Source of the DNA: Enterobacter asburiae
GTDB taxonomy: Bacteria > Pseudomonadota > Gammaproteobacteria > Enterobacterales > Enterobacteriaceae
DNA length: 64,000 nt
Direction of reading: 5' to 3'
NCBI RefSeq assembly: GCF_024599655.1
Contig: NZ_CP102247.1
Span: forward strand, 992,001-1,056,000
Shown: piece by piece, positions 42,288 to 53,037 of the stretch
Numbering within the stretch: position 1 is the first letter of the stretch
How the letters are laid out: each line of letters starts with the position of its first letter
Position numbers and translations under genes: made by a program
Notes under the pieces: model-generated
Seen by the model: the letters and a program-made list of their open reading frames with translations, nothing else
The model's database searches: none
What the model was told of the DNA's origin: nothing

Positions 42288-42650
42288 TCACTCCCCGCGA
42301 TAGATACAGCCAGCGGTGCAGGTCTCTTTGATCATCACCGCGCTCAGCAGCGGCACCAGCGGCTTCATCTGATCCCAAATCCATTTCGCCAGCACTTCGC
42401 TGGTCGGGTTTTCAAGGCCCGGGATATCATTCAGGTAGTAATGATCCAGACGATCGTAGGTCGGCTTAAACGCCGCCTTCAGCTCGGCAAAATCCATGAT
42501 CCAACCGGTATGCGGATCAACTTCACCGGTGATCTCAAGACGCACCATGAACGAATGCCCGTGCAGACGGCCGCATTTATGCCCTTCTGGGACATGCGGA
42601 AGATGGTGGGCGGCTTCGAAGGTGAAATCTTTAAACAGTGTGGTGGACAT
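42288..42650 (-). CDS. queD: 6-carboxy-5,6,7,8-tetrahydropterin synthase QueD
   Basis: QueD converts 7,8-dihydroneopterin triphosphate to 6-carboxy-tetrahydropterin, the first committed queuosine step. The 120-residue protein (121 in E. coli) has the zinc histidines in FEAAHHLP and RLHGHSF and the catalytic cysteine in [11 protein letters not shown] (residue 26). The later DHYYLND and [12 protein letters not shown] motifs are also present. It is divergent from cysJ and convergent with queE. Confidence 0.97.
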   Translation of the reverse strand: MSTTLFKDFTFEAAHHLPHVPEGHKCGRLHGHSFMVRLEITGEVDPHTGWIMDFAELKAAFKPTYDRLDHYYLNDIPGLENPTSEVLAKWIWDQMKPLVPLLSAVMIKETCTAGCIYRGE

Positions 42651-42956
42651 GATCGCTCTCAGTAATGCGGAAAAAACCGCCGCATAGTACCGGAAAGCAC
42701 AATTTTTAGCATTAACTAAAACGGCTCTGAAGCCTGGCGTCTCGTTAACAGGCGTTTTTTGATGTTTTTATCGATAATTTTCAGAGGGTTAATTAATCGG
42801 TTTTATCGCTAAGTATGACAACTAAAACAGGTTAGTCCATTTGGTTATTTATTATTTCCATCCCTTCTTTAATTGTTATTATCCTCGCCGTTAACCTTAA
42901 CTTCAGTTTGGATTTATTCGCTTAAAGTCCGCTTGGCTACTGGAACATAACGACGC
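42651..42956 (+). promoter_or_regulatory. cysJIH promoter region
   Basis: These 306 bp between queD and cysJ hold no gene. A TATTAT at 42877-42882 with a poor -35 region fits a promoter that needs an activator; in E. coli cysJIH is activated by CysB with N-acetylserine. The sequence between is AT-rich. A hairpin GCCTG/CAGGC followed by six T at 42732-42760 also lies here. No CysB site was assigned. Confidence 0.55.
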
Positions 42957-44762
42957 ATGACAACACAGGCCCCACCTTCAAATTTGCTTCCCCTGAACCC
43001 GGAGCAACTGGCGCGCCTTCAGGCTGCCACCTCTGATTTTTCTCCCACTCAGCTTGCCTGGGTCTCCGGTTATTTCTGGGGAATGCTCAATCAGCAGCCT
43101 GGCGCTGTGGCGGGTGCACCGGTAACGGCCGTTGAAATTCCGGCCATTACTCTGATTTCCGCCTCGCAGACGGGCAATGCGCGCCGCGTGGCCGAAGCGC
43201 TGCGTGACGACCTGTTGGCCGCCAAACTGAACGTGAACCTGGTCAACGCCGGGGATTATAAATTTAAGCAAATCGCGTCAGAAAAACTGCTGGTGGTGGT
43301 CGCCTCTACCCAGGGCGAAGGTGAACCCGCTGAAGAAGCGGTGGCGCTGCACAAGTTCCTGTTCTCGAAAAAAGCGCCGAAGCTGGACGGCACGGCGTTT
43401 GCCGTCTTTGGCCTGGGCGATACCTCCTATGAATTCTTCTGCCAGTCCGGTAAAGACTTCGACAGCAAGCTGGCGGAGCTGGGCGCGGAGCGCCTGCTGG
43501 ACCGCGTTGACGCGGATGTCGAATACCAGACCGCCGCCGCCGAATGGCGTGCCCGCATCGTTGAGGTGCTGAAAGCGCGCGTGCCGAAAGAGACGTCGGC
43601 GCAGGCCGCCTTCACCGCGACGGGTGCCGTCAACGACATTCACACCAGCCCGTACACCAAAGAGGCGCCGCTGACGGCGAGCCTGGCGGTGAACCAGAAA
43701 ATTACCGGCCGCGACTCGGAAAAAGACGTGCGCCATATCGAAATCGATCTCGGCGACTCTGGCCTGCGCTATCAGCCGGGCGATGCGCTGGGTATCTGGT
43801 ATCAGAACGATCCGGCGCTGGTGAAAGAGCTGGTTGAGCTGCTGTGGCTGAAGGGTGACGAGCCTGTCACCGTTGACGGCAAAACCCTGCCGCTTTCAGA
43901 GGCGCTGCAGTGGCATTTCGAGCTGACGGTGAACACCCCGAATATCGTCGAAAATTATGCCACCTTAACGCGCAGCGAATCCTTGCTGCCGCTGGTGGGC
44001 GACAAAGCGAAACTGCAGCATTACGCCGCGACGACGCCAATTGTCGATATGGTGCGTTTCTCTCCGGCTCAGCTGGATGCCGATGCGCTTATCGGCCTGC
44101 TGCGTCCGCTGACCCCGCGCCTGTACTCTATCGCCTCTTCGCAGGCCGAAGTGGAGAGTGAAGTGCATGTCACCGTAGGCGTGGTGCGCTACGACATCGA
44201 AGGCCGCGCCCGCGCGGGTGGGGCATCAAGCTTCCTGGCGGATCGCGTGGAAGAAGAGGGCGAAGTGCGCGTCTTTATCGAGCACAACGACAACTTCCGC
44301 CTGCCTGAGAACCCGGAAACCCCGGTTATCATGATTGGCCCTGGCACCGGCATCGCGCCGTTCCGCGCCTTTATGCAGCAGCGCGCGGCAGATGAAGCGC
44401 CGGGTAAAAACTGGCTGTTCTTCGGCAACCCGCACTTTACCGAAGATTTCCTCTACCAGGTTGAGTGGCAGCGCTATGTTAAAGAAGGCGTACTGACCCG
44501 CATCGATCTGGCCTGGTCCCGCGACCAGAAAGAAAAAGTATACGTACAAGACAAACTGCGCGCACAGGGCGCAGAGCTGTGGCGCTGGATCAATGACGGT
44601 GCCCACATTTATGTCTGCGGCGACGCCAATCGCATGGCGAAAGACGTTGAGCAGGCGCTGCTGGAAGTGATTGCCGAATTCGGCGGTATGGATGCCGAAA
44701 CGGCGGATGAATTTTTAAGTGAGCTGCGCGTAGAGCGCCGTTATCAGCGAGATGTCTACTAA
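42957..44762 (+). CDS. cysJ: Sulfite reductase [NADPH] flavoprotein CysJ
   Basis: CysJ passes electrons from NADPH through FAD and FMN to the CysI hemoprotein, for the six-electron reduction of sulfite to sulfide. The 601-residue product (599 in E. coli) has a flavodoxin domain ([16 protein letters not shown] near residue 70; [12 protein letters not shown]), an FAD domain ([19 protein letters not shown]), and an NADPH domain ([18 protein letters not shown]), ending RYQRDVY. The stop overlaps the cysI start by one base. Confidence 0.98.
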   Translation: MTTQAPPSNLLPLNPEQLARLQAATSDFSPTQLAWVSGYFWGMLNQQPGAVAGAPVTAVEIPAITLISASQTGNARRVAEALRDDLLAAKLNVNLVNAGDYKFKQIASEKLLVVVASTQGEGEPAEEAVALHKFLFSKKAPKLDGTAFAVFGLGDTSYEFFCQSGKDFDSKLAELGAERLLDRVDADVEYQTAAAEWRARIVEVLKARVPKETSAQAAFTATGAVNDIHTSPYTKEAPLTASLAVNQKITGRDSEKDVRHIEIDLGDSGLRYQPGDALGIWYQNDPALVKELVELLWLKGDEPVTVDGKTLPLSEALQWHFELTVNTPNIVENYATLTRSESLLPLVGDKAKLQHYAATTPIVDMVRFSPAQLDADALIGLLRPLTPRLYSIASSQAEVESEVHVTVGVVRYDIEGRARAGGASSFLADRVEEEGEVRVFIEHNDNFRLPENPETPVIMIGPGTGIAPFRAFMQQRAADEAPGKNWLFFGNPHFTEDFLYQVEWQRYVKEGVLTRIDLAWSRDQKEKVYVQDKLRAQGAELWRWINDGAHIYVCGDANRMAKDVEQALLEVIAEFGGMDAETADEFLSELRVERRYQRDVY

Positions 44763-46474
44763 TGAGCGAAAAACATCCTGGCCCACTGGTGGTCGAAGGC
44801 AAACTGACTGATGCCGAGCGCATGAAGGTAGAGAGCAACTACCTGCGCGGTACCATTGCCGAAGATTTGAATGACGGTCTGACCGGCGGTTTCAAAGGCG
44901 ACAACTTCCTGCTGATCCGTTTCCACGGTATGTACCAGCAGGACGATCGCGATATCCGCGCCGAACGCGCTGAACAAAAGCTGGAGCCGCGTCATGCGAT
45001 GCTGCTGCGCTGCCGTCTGCCGGGCGGGGTAATCACCACCAAACAGTGGCAGGCGATCGACAAGTTCGCGGGTGAAAACACGATTTACGGCAGCATCCGC
45101 CTGACCAACCGTCAGACCTTCCAGTTCCACGGCATTCTGAAGAAGAACGTGAAGCCGGTGCACCAGATGCTCCACTCCGTCGGGCTGGACGCGCTGGCGA
45201 CCGCCAACGACATGAACCGTAACGTGCTCTGCACCTCGAACCCGTATGAATCCGAACTGCACGCCGAAGCGTACGAGTGGGCGAAGAAGATATCTGAGCA
45301 CCTGCTGCCGCGCACGCGCGCCTATGCAGAGATTTGGCTCGATCAGGAAAAAGTCGCGACCACGGACGAAGAACCGATCCTTGGCCAGACCTATCTGCCG
45401 CGCAAGTTTAAAACTACTGTCGTGATCCCGCCGCAGAACGATATCGATCTGCACGCCAACGACATGAACTTCGTGGCGATTGCCGAAAACGGCAAGCTGG
45501 TCGGCTTTAACCTGCTGGTGGGCGGCGGCCTGTCCATTGAGCACGGTAACAAGAAAACCTATGCCCGCACCGCGAGCGAGTTCGGCTTCCTGCCGCTGGA
45601 GCACACGCTGGCCGTGGCGGAAGCGGTAGTGACCACCCAGCGCGACTGGGGTAACCGTACCGACCGTAAAAACGCGAAAACCAAATACACCCTGGAGCGC
45701 GTGGGCGTTGAGACGTTCAAAGAGGAAGTGGAGCGTCGTGCAGGCATCAAGTTTGAGCCGATCCGCCCTTACGAATTCACCGGTCGCGGCGATCGCATTG
45801 GCTGGGTGAAGGGTATCGATAATAAATGGCACCTGACGCTGTTTATCGAAAACGGACGTATTCTGGATTATTCGGGCCGTCCGCTGAAAACCGGTCTGCT
45901 GGAAATTGCTAAGATCCATAAAGGCGAGTTCCGCATTACCGCTAACCAGAATCTCATCATTGCCGGCGTGCCGGAGAGCCAGAAGGCGAAGATCGAGAAG
46001 CTGGCGCGCGATCACGGGTTAATGGATGCCGTTAAACCGCAGCGTGAAAACTCGATGGCCTGCGTGTCGTTCCCGACCTGCCCGCTGGCGATGGCCGAAG
46101 CGGAACGTTTCCTGCCGTCATTTACTGACAAAGTGGAAGCGATTCTGGAAAAACACGGTATTCCGGACGAGCATATTGTTATGCGCGTCACCGGCTGCCC
46201 GAACGGCTGCGGTCGCGCGATGCTGGCCGAGCTTGGGCTGGTCGGCAAAGCACCGGGTCGTTACAACGTGCACCTTGGCGGCAATCGTATGGGGACGCGC
46301 ATTCCGCGTATGTACCGTGAAAATATTACGGAACCGGAAATTCTTGATTCCATCGACGAGCTTGTCGGGCGCTGGGCGAAAGAGCGCGAAGCGGGTGAAG
46401 GCTTCGGCGACTTTACGGTGCGTGCGGGCATCATTCGCCCGGTGCTCGATCCCGCAAGGGATTTCTGGGAGTAA
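44762..46474 (+). CDS. cysI: Sulfite reductase [NADPH] hemoprotein CysI
   Basis: CysI carries siroheme and a [4Fe-4S] cluster and reduces sulfite to sulfide. The 570-residue product equals the E. coli length. The four cluster cysteines lie in [17 protein letters not shown] and [16 protein letters not shown] near residues 434-483. Substrate arginines are in [14 protein letters not shown] and [16 protein letters not shown]. It is coupled to cysJ; a REP lies between it and cysH. The siroheme it needs is made by CysG, encoded 2 kb downstream. Confidence 0.98.
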   Translation: MSEKHPGPLVVEGKLTDAERMKVESNYLRGTIAEDLNDGLTGGFKGDNFLLIRFHGMYQQDDRDIRAERAEQKLEPRHAMLLRCRLPGGVITTKQWQAIDKFAGENTIYGSIRLTNRQTFQFHGILKKNVKPVHQMLHSVGLDALATANDMNRNVLCTSNPYESELHAEAYEWAKKISEHLLPRTRAYAEIWLDQEKVATTDEEPILGQTYLPRKFKTTVVIPPQNDIDLHANDMNFVAIAENGKLVGFNLLVGGGLSIEHGNKKTYARTASEFGFLPLEHTLAVAEAVVTTQRDWGNRTDRKNAKTKYTLERVGVETFKEEVERRAGIKFEPIRPYEFTGRGDRIGWVKGIDNKWHLTLFIENGRILDYSGRPLKTGLLEIAKIHKGEFRITANQNLIIAGVPESQKAKIEKLARDHGLMDAVKPQRENSMACVSFPTCPLAMAEAERFLPSFTDKVEAILEKHGIPDEHIVMRVTGCPNGCGRAMLAELGLVGKAPGRYNVHLGGNRMGTRIPRMYRENITEPEILDSIDELVGRWAKEREAGEGFGDFTVRAGIIRPVLDPARDFWE

Positions 46475-46497
46475 CATCCCGACGGTTTTACAGATTT

Positions 46498-46529
46498 TGT
46501 AGGCCGGGCAAACGCAGTGCCGCCCGGCA
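46498..46529. repeat. REP element between cysI and cysH
   Basis: A single REP unit (TGTAGGCCGGGCAAACGCAG...GCCGCCCGGCA) lies inside the cysJIH operon, 24 bp after the cysI stop. It probably stabilises the upstream mRNA rather than ending it, because there is no T-run. Confidence 0.88.
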
Positions 46530-46550
46530 AAACAGGCAAACGAGGTTCTT

Positions 46551-47285
46551 ATGTCCGTACTCGATCTAAACGCCCTTAATGACCTGCCAAAAGTCGAACG
46601 CATTCTTCAGCTTTCAGAAACCAATGCCCATCTTGAAAAGCTGGACGCCGAAGGGCGCGTGGCGTGGGCGCTGGAAAACCTGCCGGGAGACTATGTGCTG
46701 TCGTCGAGCTTTGGTATTCAGGCGGCGGTCAGCCTGCATCTGGTGAATCAGATCCGTCCGGACATTCCGGTGATCCTCACCGATACCGGCTACCTGTTCC
46801 CGGAAACCTACCAGTTTATTGACGAGCTGACGGACAAGCTCAAGCTGAACCTCAAAGTTTACCGCGCGAAGGAAAGCGCGGCCTGGCAGGAGGCGCGCTA
46901 CGGTAAGCTGTGGGAACAGGGCGTTGAGGGCATTGAGAAATACAATGAAATCAACAAAGTTGAGCCGATGAACCGGGCGCTGAAAGAGCTCAATGCGCAG
47001 ACGTGGTTTGCGGGGCTACGCCGCGAGCAGTCCGGCAGCCGTGCAACCTTGCCGGTGCTGGCGGTCCAGCGCGGGGTGTTTAAAGTGCTGCCGATTATCG
47101 ACTGGGATAACCGGACGGTGTATCAGTACCTGCAAAAACACGGGCTGAAGTACCATCCGCTGTGGGACCAGGGCTATCTGTCGGTGGGCGACACCCACAC
47201 CACGCGCAAATGGGAACCGGGAATGGCGGAAGAAGAGACGCGATTCTTTGGGCTGAAGCGCGAGTGCGGGCTGCACGAAGGATAA
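46551..47285 (+). CDS. cysH: Phosphoadenosine phosphosulfate (PAPS) reductase CysH
   Basis: CysH reduces PAPS to sulfite using thioredoxin. The 244-residue product equals the E. coli length. The PP-loop-type [14 protein letters not shown] is near residue 52, and the [13 protein letters not shown] substrate segment follows. The catalytic Cys239 sits in the C-terminal ECGLHEG motif. It lacks the extra cysteine pairs of the APS reductase type, so it should be PAPS-specific, consistent with the cysC kinase in the window. Confidence 0.98.
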   Translation: MSVLDLNALNDLPKVERILQLSETNAHLEKLDAEGRVAWALENLPGDYVLSSSFGIQAAVSLHLVNQIRPDIPVILTDTGYLFPETYQFIDELTDKLKLNLKVYRAKESAAWQEARYGKLWEQGVEGIEKYNEINKVEPMNRALKELNAQTWFAGLRREQSGSRATLPVLAVQRGVFKVLPIIDWDNRTVYQYLQKHGLKYHPLWDQGYLSVGDTHTTRKWEPGMAEEETRFFGLKRECGLHEG

Positions 47286-47294
47286 TGTCATTTC

Positions 47295-47375
47295 GCCCGG
47301 TGGCGCTGCGCTTACCGGGCCTACAAAGGCTCGATCGATACGTAGGCCCGGTAAGGCGTAGCCGCCACCGGGCTT
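47295..47375. repeat. BIME between cysH and iap
   Basis: Two opposed REP units (GCCCGGTGGCGCTGCGCTTA... at 47295-47324 and CGTAGGCCCGGTAAGGCGTA... at 47341-47375) fill the space between convergent cysH and iap. In E. coli K-12 this interval carries the type I-E CRISPR-Cas locus; nothing like it is here. Confidence 0.92.
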
Positions 47376-47382
47376 AACAACC

Positions 47383-48426
47383 TCAGGCTTTCCCCGCTTT
47401 CGCCAGCTCCTTCACCAGCGGCAGCATCACCTTCACCACATCACGACTGCGGTGCTCAATCCGCTGCGGTAGCGCGCTATCAATGTGCTGCTGATTATCC
47501 AGCATCACGTTGTGCCAGCTTGTCCCGTCCGGGAAGGCCTTCGATTTAGCCCGCTGCTGATAGCCATCTTTCTTGCCCAGTGCCCAGTTTGTCGCTTCCA
47601 CGTACAGCACCGGAATGCCCGCCTTATCGAACACTTCCCCGTCGTTGCAGCAGCCTGTTCCTCGCGGATAACCCGGGTTACCGCCGGGGTTGCTGGTGGC
47701 ATAAACGCCATGGCTGCGGGCAATCGCCAGCGCCCGGTCGCGCGTCAGTTTCCGCACGGTACCCGGCGTACTCTGCCCGCTGTTGAAATAAAGCTTATCG
47801 CCGACGATCAGGTTATCGAGGTTGATCACCAGCAGCGTATTTTTCTTCTCCTCAGCGCTCATGCGTTTAAGGAGATTCTCAGCGCCGAGTTTGCCCTCTT
47901 CTTCACCGCTGGTGGCCACGAAACGAATGCCATACTGGGTTGGAATATCCTTCATCCGCTCGGCTAGTTCGAGCATCACGCCCAGGCCCGCCGCGTTGTC
48001 GTCCATGCCCTGCAGCGTCAGCCCGCCGAGGTTGTTATCCGTATCGGCATCGCTCATCGGGGCGTAGGTATCAAGGTGCGCCATAATAATAATCTGTTCA
48101 GCCGCGCTACCTTCATGCGCCGCGATAACCGTACTGCCGGTCACGTTATGCCAGTTTTTCGTTTTATTTCGTGAGGTATAGACGTAGCGGCTGTGAAATG
48201 TCCGGATGTCGCTCTGGTAGCCCATCCCGGCAAACTGCTGGCGAAGATAGTCCGCGGAGAGCATTTCCGCAGGCGAACCGGTCATGCGGCCAGGAAAGAC
48301 AGTGGCAATATGCCGCGCCTGCATAGTGGCGATTTCACCATAAGGTTGGTTTTTTGCCTGAGCCGGAAGAATAAAGCAAACGCCGAGCGCCAGGGCTGCA
48401 ATACGGTGGCGCGTTGCGGAAAACAT
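47383..48426 (-). CDS. iap: Alkaline phosphatase isozyme conversion aminopeptidase Iap
   Basis: Iap is a periplasmic M28-family aminopeptidase that trims the N-terminal arginine of alkaline phosphatase. The 347-residue product (345 in E. coli) has a Sec signal peptide (MFSATRHRIAALALGVCFILPAQA, cleavage after about residue 24). Zinc ligands lie in IIMAHLDTYAP, MDDNAAGLGVML and TSGEEEGKLGAE. The nearby REP elements mark the cysH side. It is divergent from the cysG operon. Confidence 0.95.
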   Translation of the reverse strand: MFSATRHRIAALALGVCFILPAQAKNQPYGEIATMQARHIATVFPGRMTGSPAEMLSADYLRQQFAGMGYQSDIRTFHSRYVYTSRNKTKNWHNVTGSTVIAAHEGSAAEQIIIMAHLDTYAPMSDADTDNNLGGLTLQGMDDNAAGLGVMLELAERMKDIPTQYGIRFVATSGEEEGKLGAENLLKRMSAEEKKNTLLVINLDNLIVGDKLYFNSGQSTPGTVRKLTRDRALAIARSHGVYATSNPGGNPGYPRGTGCCNDGEVFDKAGIPVLYVEATNWALGKKDGYQQRAKSKAFPDGTSWHNVMLDNQQHIDSALPQRIEHRSRDVVKVMLPLVKELAKAGKA

Positions 48427-48663
48427 AGTGAGTCCTTAAAAACTGAGCAAAATAATAACCCGCTTAGTATGAAACTGTGATCGTCCATACACAATTTGAA
48501 TTGCTCTTAAATGCCCGAAATTTCGCGTGTTAAGCACTTTTTGGTATTAGCTTTTTCGCGGCGTTATTCCATTGAGTAACTACTCATTCCAATTCGTAAT
48601 TTCATTCGGTCTAAGCCGCCCCCTATAGTCCCTTTATTCCTCGTTGTTAGTGAGTTGTTGCTT
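48427..48663 (+). promoter_or_regulatory. Promoter region of the cysG-cysDNC operon
   Basis: These 237 bp separate divergent iap and cysG. TATAGT at 48634-48639 is a good -10 element, but no matching -35 is seen, as expected for a CysB-activated promoter. An ACTACTCAT/ATTCCAAT stretch around 48575-48595 may be part of a CysB site, but the motif is too loose to assign. Confidence 0.5.
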
Positions 48664-50022
48664 GTGGACTATCTGCCCTTATTTGCCGCGATAAAAGAGA
48701 AGCCGGTGCTGGTTGTAGGCACGGGTGAAATTGCCGATCGCAAAATCGCGTTTCTGCAGCGTGCAGGGGCGCAGGTGCGGGTAGTAGCAGAAGCGGACTT
48801 TGACGAATCACAAATTGACAGCGTAGTGCTGGTGATTGCGGCGACCGAAGATCGCGACCTGAACCGACGGATTTCCGACGCCGCTCAGGCCCGTTATCGC
48901 CTGGTGAACGTGGTGGACGACCAGCCATTATGCTCGTTTATCTTCCCGTCGATCGTTGACCGTTCGCCGCTGCTGGTGGCGATCTCCTCCGGCGGCACCG
49001 CACCGGTGCTGGCGCGCGTGCTGCGTGAAAAAATCGAAGCGCTGCTGCCGACCAGCCTCGGGCGCATGGCGGAAAAAGCCAGCTTCTGGCGTAACCACCT
49101 GAAAACGCGCCTGACCAGCGTGACGGAACGCCGTCGCTTCTGGGAACGCGTGTTTCGCGGCCGCTTTGCCAGCCTGATGCATGCCGGCAATGAGACGGCG
49201 GCGCAGAAAATCCTCGAGGACGAACTGGATAACCCCGGCAGCACGGGCGGGGAGATCATTCTGGTAGGGGCAGGGCCGGGCGATGCCGGGCTTCTGACGC
49301 TGCGCGGCCTGCAGGTGCTGCAGGACGCGGACGTGGTGTTCTACGACCATCTGGTCACCGACGGCGTGCGCGAGCTGATCCGTCGCGACGCGGAGCAAAT
49401 CTGCGTCGGCAAACGGGCTGGCGAGCACTCGGTGCCGCAGCACGACACCAACCAGATGCTGGTTGACGCCGCCAAAGCGGGTAAAGCCGTGGTGCGCCTG
49501 AAAGGGGGCGATCCGTTTATCTTCGGTCGCGGCGGCGAAGAGCTGCAGGCGGCAGCCGAAGCGGGCGTACCGTTCCAGGTGGTGCCCGGCATTACGGCGG
49601 CCTCTGCGGTAACGGCCTACGCCGGTATCCCGCTCACCCACCGCGATTATGCCCAGAGCGTGACCTTTGTGACCGGCCACTACAAGGCCGACAGCACGCC
49701 GTTCGACTGGTCGCATCTCGCCCAGAGCCGCCAGACGCTGGCGATCTACATGGGCACGATGAAGGCGGCGGACATCAGCGAACAGCTTATTCAGCACGGT
49801 CGCGAGGCGACGACGCCCGTTGCCGTCATTTCTCGCGGCACGCGCGTCGATCAGCACGTTGCGACGGGCACGCTGGAACATCTTGCAACCCTGGCGAAAG
49901 ACGCCCCGATGCCCGCCCTGATCGTGGTGGGAGAAGTGGTGCAGCTGCACAGCACGCTCGCCTGGTTCCAACACACAACCGATACAGAAGGCTTTGGTTC
50001 TTCTGTTGTAAATTTGGCTTAA
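48664..50022 (+). CDS. cysG: Siroheme synthase CysG (second-type, within the sulfate operon)
   Basis: CysG makes siroheme from uroporphyrinogen III: two SAM methylations, NAD-dependent dehydrogenation and iron insertion. GTG 48664 with GTGAG upstream gives 452 residues beginning (M)[13 protein letters not shown]; in-frame TTG codons at 48655/48658 are alternatives. The N-terminal dehydrogenase/ferrochelatase part has GTGEIADRK (usual GGGxVAxRK, so one glycine is changed), the catalytic-aspartate region NVVDDQ, and SSGGTAP (the E. coli phosphoserine region). The C-terminal methyltransferase has [15 protein letters not shown] and [16 protein letters not shown]. In E. coli cysG is with nirBD; here it leads cysDNC. 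Confidence 0.94.
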   Translation: MDYLPLFAAIKEKPVLVVGTGEIADRKIAFLQRAGAQVRVVAEADFDESQIDSVVLVIAATEDRDLNRRISDAAQARYRLVNVVDDQPLCSFIFPSIVDRSPLLVAISSGGTAPVLARVLREKIEALLPTSLGRMAEKASFWRNHLKTRLTSVTERRRFWERVFRGRFASLMHAGNETAAQKILEDELDNPGSTGGEIILVGAGPGDAGLLTLRGLQVLQDADVVFYDHLVTDGVRELIRRDAEQICVGKRAGEHSVPQHDTNQMLVDAAKAGKAVVRLKGGDPFIFGRGGEELQAAAEAGVPFQVVPGITAASAVTAYAGIPLTHRDYAQSVTFVTGHYKADSTPFDWSHLAQSRQTLAIYMGTMKAADISEQLIQHGREATTPVAVISRGTRVDQHVATGTLEHLATLAKDAPMPALIVVGEVVQLHSTLAWFQHTTDTEGFGSSVVNLA

Positions 50023-50031
50023 GGAACGGTT

Positions 50032-50940
50032 ATGGACCAAAAACGTCTTACACACCTGCGGCAGCTCGAAGCGGAGAGTATCCATATCATCCGCGAAGTG
50101 GCCGCCGAGTTTTCTAACCCGGTGATGATGTATTCCATCGGTAAAGATTCCAGCGTCATGCTGCATCTGGCGCGTAAAGCGTTTTATCCGGGCACGCTGC
50201 CGTTCCCGCTGCTGCACGTGGATACCGGCTGGAAATTCCGCGAAATGTACGAGTTCCGCGACCGTACCGCGAAGGCCTACGGCTGCGAGCTACTGGTGCA
50301 TAAAAACCCGGAAGGGGTGGCGATGGGCATTAACCCGTTCGTGCACGGTAGCGCCAAGCACACCGATATCATGAAAACTGAAGGGCTGAAGCAGGCGCTG
50401 AATAAATACGGTTTTGACGCGGCCTTCGGCGGCGCGCGCCGTGACGAAGAGAAGTCCCGCGCCAAAGAGCGTATCTACTCCTTCCGCGACCGCTTCCACC
50501 GCTGGGACCCCAAAAACCAGCGCCCGGAGCTGTGGCACAACTACAACGGTCAGATTAATAAAGGCGAAAGCATTCGCGTCTTCCCGCTCTCCAACTGGAC
50601 CGAGCTGGATATCTGGCAGTACATCTATCTCGAAAACATCGAAATCGTTCCGCTGTATCTGGCCGCCGAGCGCCCGGTGCTGGAGCGTGACGGCATGCTG
50701 ATGATGATCGACGACGATCGCATCGACCTGCAGCCGGGTGAAGTGATCAAAAAACAGATGGTGCGTTTCCGTACCCTCGGCTGCTGGCCGCTGACCGGCG
50801 CGGTGGAATCCAGCGCGCAGACGCTGCCGGAGATCATCGAAGAGATGCTGGTGTCCACCACCAGCGAGCGACAGGGGCGCGTGATTGACCGCGACCAGGC
50901 AGGCTCCATGGAGCTGAAGAAACGTCAGGGTTATTTCTAA
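50032..50940 (+). CDS. cysD: Sulfate adenylyltransferase subunit 2 CysD
   Basis: CysD is the catalytic ATP-sulfurylase subunit, forming APS from sulfate and ATP in a complex with the GTPase CysN. The 302-residue product equals the E. coli length. The PP-loop [17 protein letters not shown] is near residue 36, followed by [16 protein letters not shown] and [17 protein letters not shown]. It lies 9 bp after cysG and 9 bp before cysN, in one operon. Confidence 0.98.
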   Translation: MDQKRLTHLRQLEAESIHIIREVAAEFSNPVMMYSIGKDSSVMLHLARKAFYPGTLPFPLLHVDTGWKFREMYEFRDRTAKAYGCELLVHKNPEGVAMGINPFVHGSAKHTDIMKTEGLKQALNKYGFDAAFGGARRDEEKSRAKERIYSFRDRFHRWDPKNQRPELWHNYNGQINKGESIRVFPLSNWTELDIWQYIYLENIEIVPLYLAAERPVLERDGMLMMIDDDRIDLQPGEVIKKQMVRFRTLGCWPLTGAVESSAQTLPEIIEEMLVSTTSERQGRVIDRDQAGSMELKKRQGYF

Positions 50941-50949
50941 GGAGCCGCC

Positions 50950-52374
50950 ATGAATACCACTATTGCTCAACAAATTGCCAACGAAGGCGGCGTGGAAGCG
51001 TATCTGCACGCGCAACAACACAAAAGCCTGCTGCGTTTTCTGACCTGCGGCAGCGTGGATGACGGGAAAAGTACCCTGATTGGCCGTCTGCTGCACGATA
51101 CGCGCCAGATTTATGAAGATCAGCTCTCTTCCCTGCATAACGACAGCAAACGCCACGGCACCCAGGGCGAAAAACTCGACCTGGCCCTGCTGGTGGACGG
51201 CCTGCAGGCGGAGCGCGAGCAGGGCATCACCATCGACGTGGCCTACCGCTACTTCTCTACCGAGAAGCGCAAATTTATTATTGCCGACACCCCAGGGCAC
51301 GAGCAGTACACCCGTAACATGGCGACCGGCGCTTCCACCTGCGACCTGGCGATCCTGCTGATGGACGCGCGTAAAGGCGTGCTGGATCAGACCCGTCGTC
51401 ACAGCTTTATCTCGACGCTACTGGGGATCAAACACCTGGTGGTGGCGGTCAACAAGATGGATCTGGTGAACTTCAGCGAAGAGAAGTTCGAGGAGATCCG
51501 CCAGAGCTACCTGACCTTTGCCGAACAGCTGCCGGGCAACCTGGATATTCGCTTTGTACCGCTCTCGGCGCTGGAAGGGGATAACGTCGCCTCCCAGAGT
51601 GCGAACATGCCATGGTACAGCGGCCCGACGCTGCTGGAGGTGCTGGAAACCGTTGAAATTCAACGCGTGGTCGACACCCAGCCGATGCGCTTCCCGGTGC
51701 AGTACGTGAACCGTCCAAACCTCGATTTCCGCGGTTTCTCGGGCACCATCGCGTCAGGCTCCGTGAAGGTAGGTCAGCGCGTCAAGGTGCTGCCATCCGG
51801 CGTGGAATCGACTATCGCCCGCATCGTCACCTTCGACGGTGACCTGCAGGACGCGGGCGCCGGTGAAGCCGTAACGCTGGTGCTGAAAGACGAAATTGAT
51901 ATCAGCCGCGGCGACCTGCTGGTCGACGCGCAGGAAACGCTGGCGGCGGTGCAGGGCGCGTCCGTGGACGTGGTGTGGATGGCCGAACAGCCGCTGACCG
52001 CTGGCCAGAGCTACGACATCAAAATTGCGGGCAAGAAAACCCGCGCCCGCGTGGATGGCATTCAGTTCCAGGTGGACATCAACAACCTGACCCACCGTGA
52101 CGTGAGCGAGCTGCCGCTGAACGGTATTGGCCTGGTGGATCTGACCTTTGACGAGCCGCTGGTGTTGGATCCATATCAGCAGAACCCGGTGACGGGCGGG
52201 CTGATCTTTATCGACAGGCTGACCAACGTCACCGTTGGTGCTGGCATGGTGCGCGAGCCTAACGCGCAGGCTGCCGCGACGTCTGAATTCAGCGCCTTCG
52301 AGCTGGAACTGAACGCGCTGGTGCGTAAACACTTCCCGCACTGGGGCGCACGCGATCTGCTGGGAGGCAAGTAA
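50950..52374 (+). CDS. cysN: Sulfate adenylyltransferase subunit 1 CysN
   Basis: CysN is an EF-Tu-like GTPase that drives APS formation by CysD. The 474-residue product (475 in E. coli) has G1 GSVDDGKS at residues 34-41, G3 in [13 protein letters not shown] and G4 NKMDL, followed by two beta-barrel domains. The stop overlaps the cysC start by one base (TAATG), so the two are coupled. Confidence 0.98.
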   Translation: MNTTIAQQIANEGGVEAYLHAQQHKSLLRFLTCGSVDDGKSTLIGRLLHDTRQIYEDQLSSLHNDSKRHGTQGEKLDLALLVDGLQAEREQGITIDVAYRYFSTEKRKFIIADTPGHEQYTRNMATGASTCDLAILLMDARKGVLDQTRRHSFISTLLGIKHLVVAVNKMDLVNFSEEKFEEIRQSYLTFAEQLPGNLDIRFVPLSALEGDNVASQSANMPWYSGPTLLEVLETVEIQRVVDTQPMRFPVQYVNRPNLDFRGFSGTIASGSVKVGQRVKVLPSGVESTIARIVTFDGDLQDAGAGEAVTLVLKDEIDISRGDLLVDAQETLAAVQGASVDVVWMAEQPLTAGQSYDIKIAGKKTRARVDGIQFQVDINNLTHRDVSELPLNGIGLVDLTFDEPLVLDPYQQNPVTGGLIFIDRLTNVTVGAGMVREPNAQAAATSEFSAFELELNALVRKHFPHWGARDLLGGK

Positions 52375-52979
52375 TGGCCGCCCATGATGAGAACGTCGTC
52401 TGGCATCCTCATCCGGTGACCGTCGCCCAGCGCGAACGGCTCCACGGTCACCGTGGGGTTGTGCTGTGGTTTACCGGGCTGTCCGGCTCGGGTAAATCAA
52501 CGGTGGCGGGCGCGCTGGAAGAGGCGTTGCATCAGCAGGGCGTAAGCACGTACCTGCTGGATGGCGACAACGTGCGTCACGGCCTGTGCAGCGATTTAGG
52601 GTTTAGCGACGATGACCGCAAAGAGAACATCCGCCGGGTGGGCGAAGTCGCCAGCCTGATGGCTGACGCCGGGCTGGTGGTGCTGACCGCGTTTATCTCT
52701 CCGCACCGCGCCGAGCGCCAGATGGTGCGCGAACGCGTGGGCCAGGATCGGTTTATCGAGGTGTTTGTCGATACGCCGCTGGAGATTTGCGAAGCGCGCG
52801 ATCCGAAAGGGCTGTACAAGAAAGCGCGTGCCGGAGAACTGCGCAACTTCACCGGAATTGACGCGGTATACGAAGCGCCTGAATCGCCTGAGATTCACCT
52901 GGAAGGTCAACAATTGGTAACAAATTTAGTAAGCCAATTATTAGACCTGCTCAGACGGGACGATATTATCAGATCCTGA
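52374..52979 (+). CDS. cysC: Adenylylsulfate (APS) kinase CysC
   Basis: CysC phosphorylates APS to PAPS, the substrate of CysH. The 201-residue product equals the E. coli length. The P-loop GLSGSGKS lies at residues 35-42, then [33 protein letters not shown], the family substrate lid. It is last in the cysG-D-N-C operon. A perfect 11-bp hairpin follows 6 bp after the stop codon. Confidence 0.98.
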   Translation: MAAHDENVVWHPHPVTVAQRERLHGHRGVVLWFTGLSGSGKSTVAGALEEALHQQGVSTYLLDGDNVRHGLCSDLGFSDDDRKENIRRVGEVASLMADAGLVVLTAFISPHRAERQMVRERVGQDRFIEVFVDTPLEICEARDPKGLYKKARAGELRNFTGIDAVYEAPESPEIHLEGQQLVTNLVSQLLDLLRRDDIIRS

Positions 52980-52985
52980 GACGGT

Positions 52986-53014
52986 ATCGTTCGGGAGCTG
53001 TCTTCCCGAACGAT
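52986..53014. repeat. Perfect hairpin between cysC and ygbE
   Basis: The 11-bp arms ATCGTTCGGGA (52986-52996) and TCCCGAACGAT (53004-53014) enclose the loop GCTGTCT. No T-tract follows on either strand, so it may protect the cys mRNA 3' end or be a weak terminator. Confidence 0.8.
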
Positions 53015-53037
53015 GAGTCACGGTCACAGGATTAGCT

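Noticed and set aside
44759..46015. 418-residue frame opposite cysI
   Set aside because: It is antisense to the sulfite reductase hemoprotein with no ribosome site or motifs.
48928..50217. 429-residue frame opposite cysG
   Set aside because: It is antisense to cysG and cysD; the His/Arg-rich composition is typical of reverse-frame artefacts.
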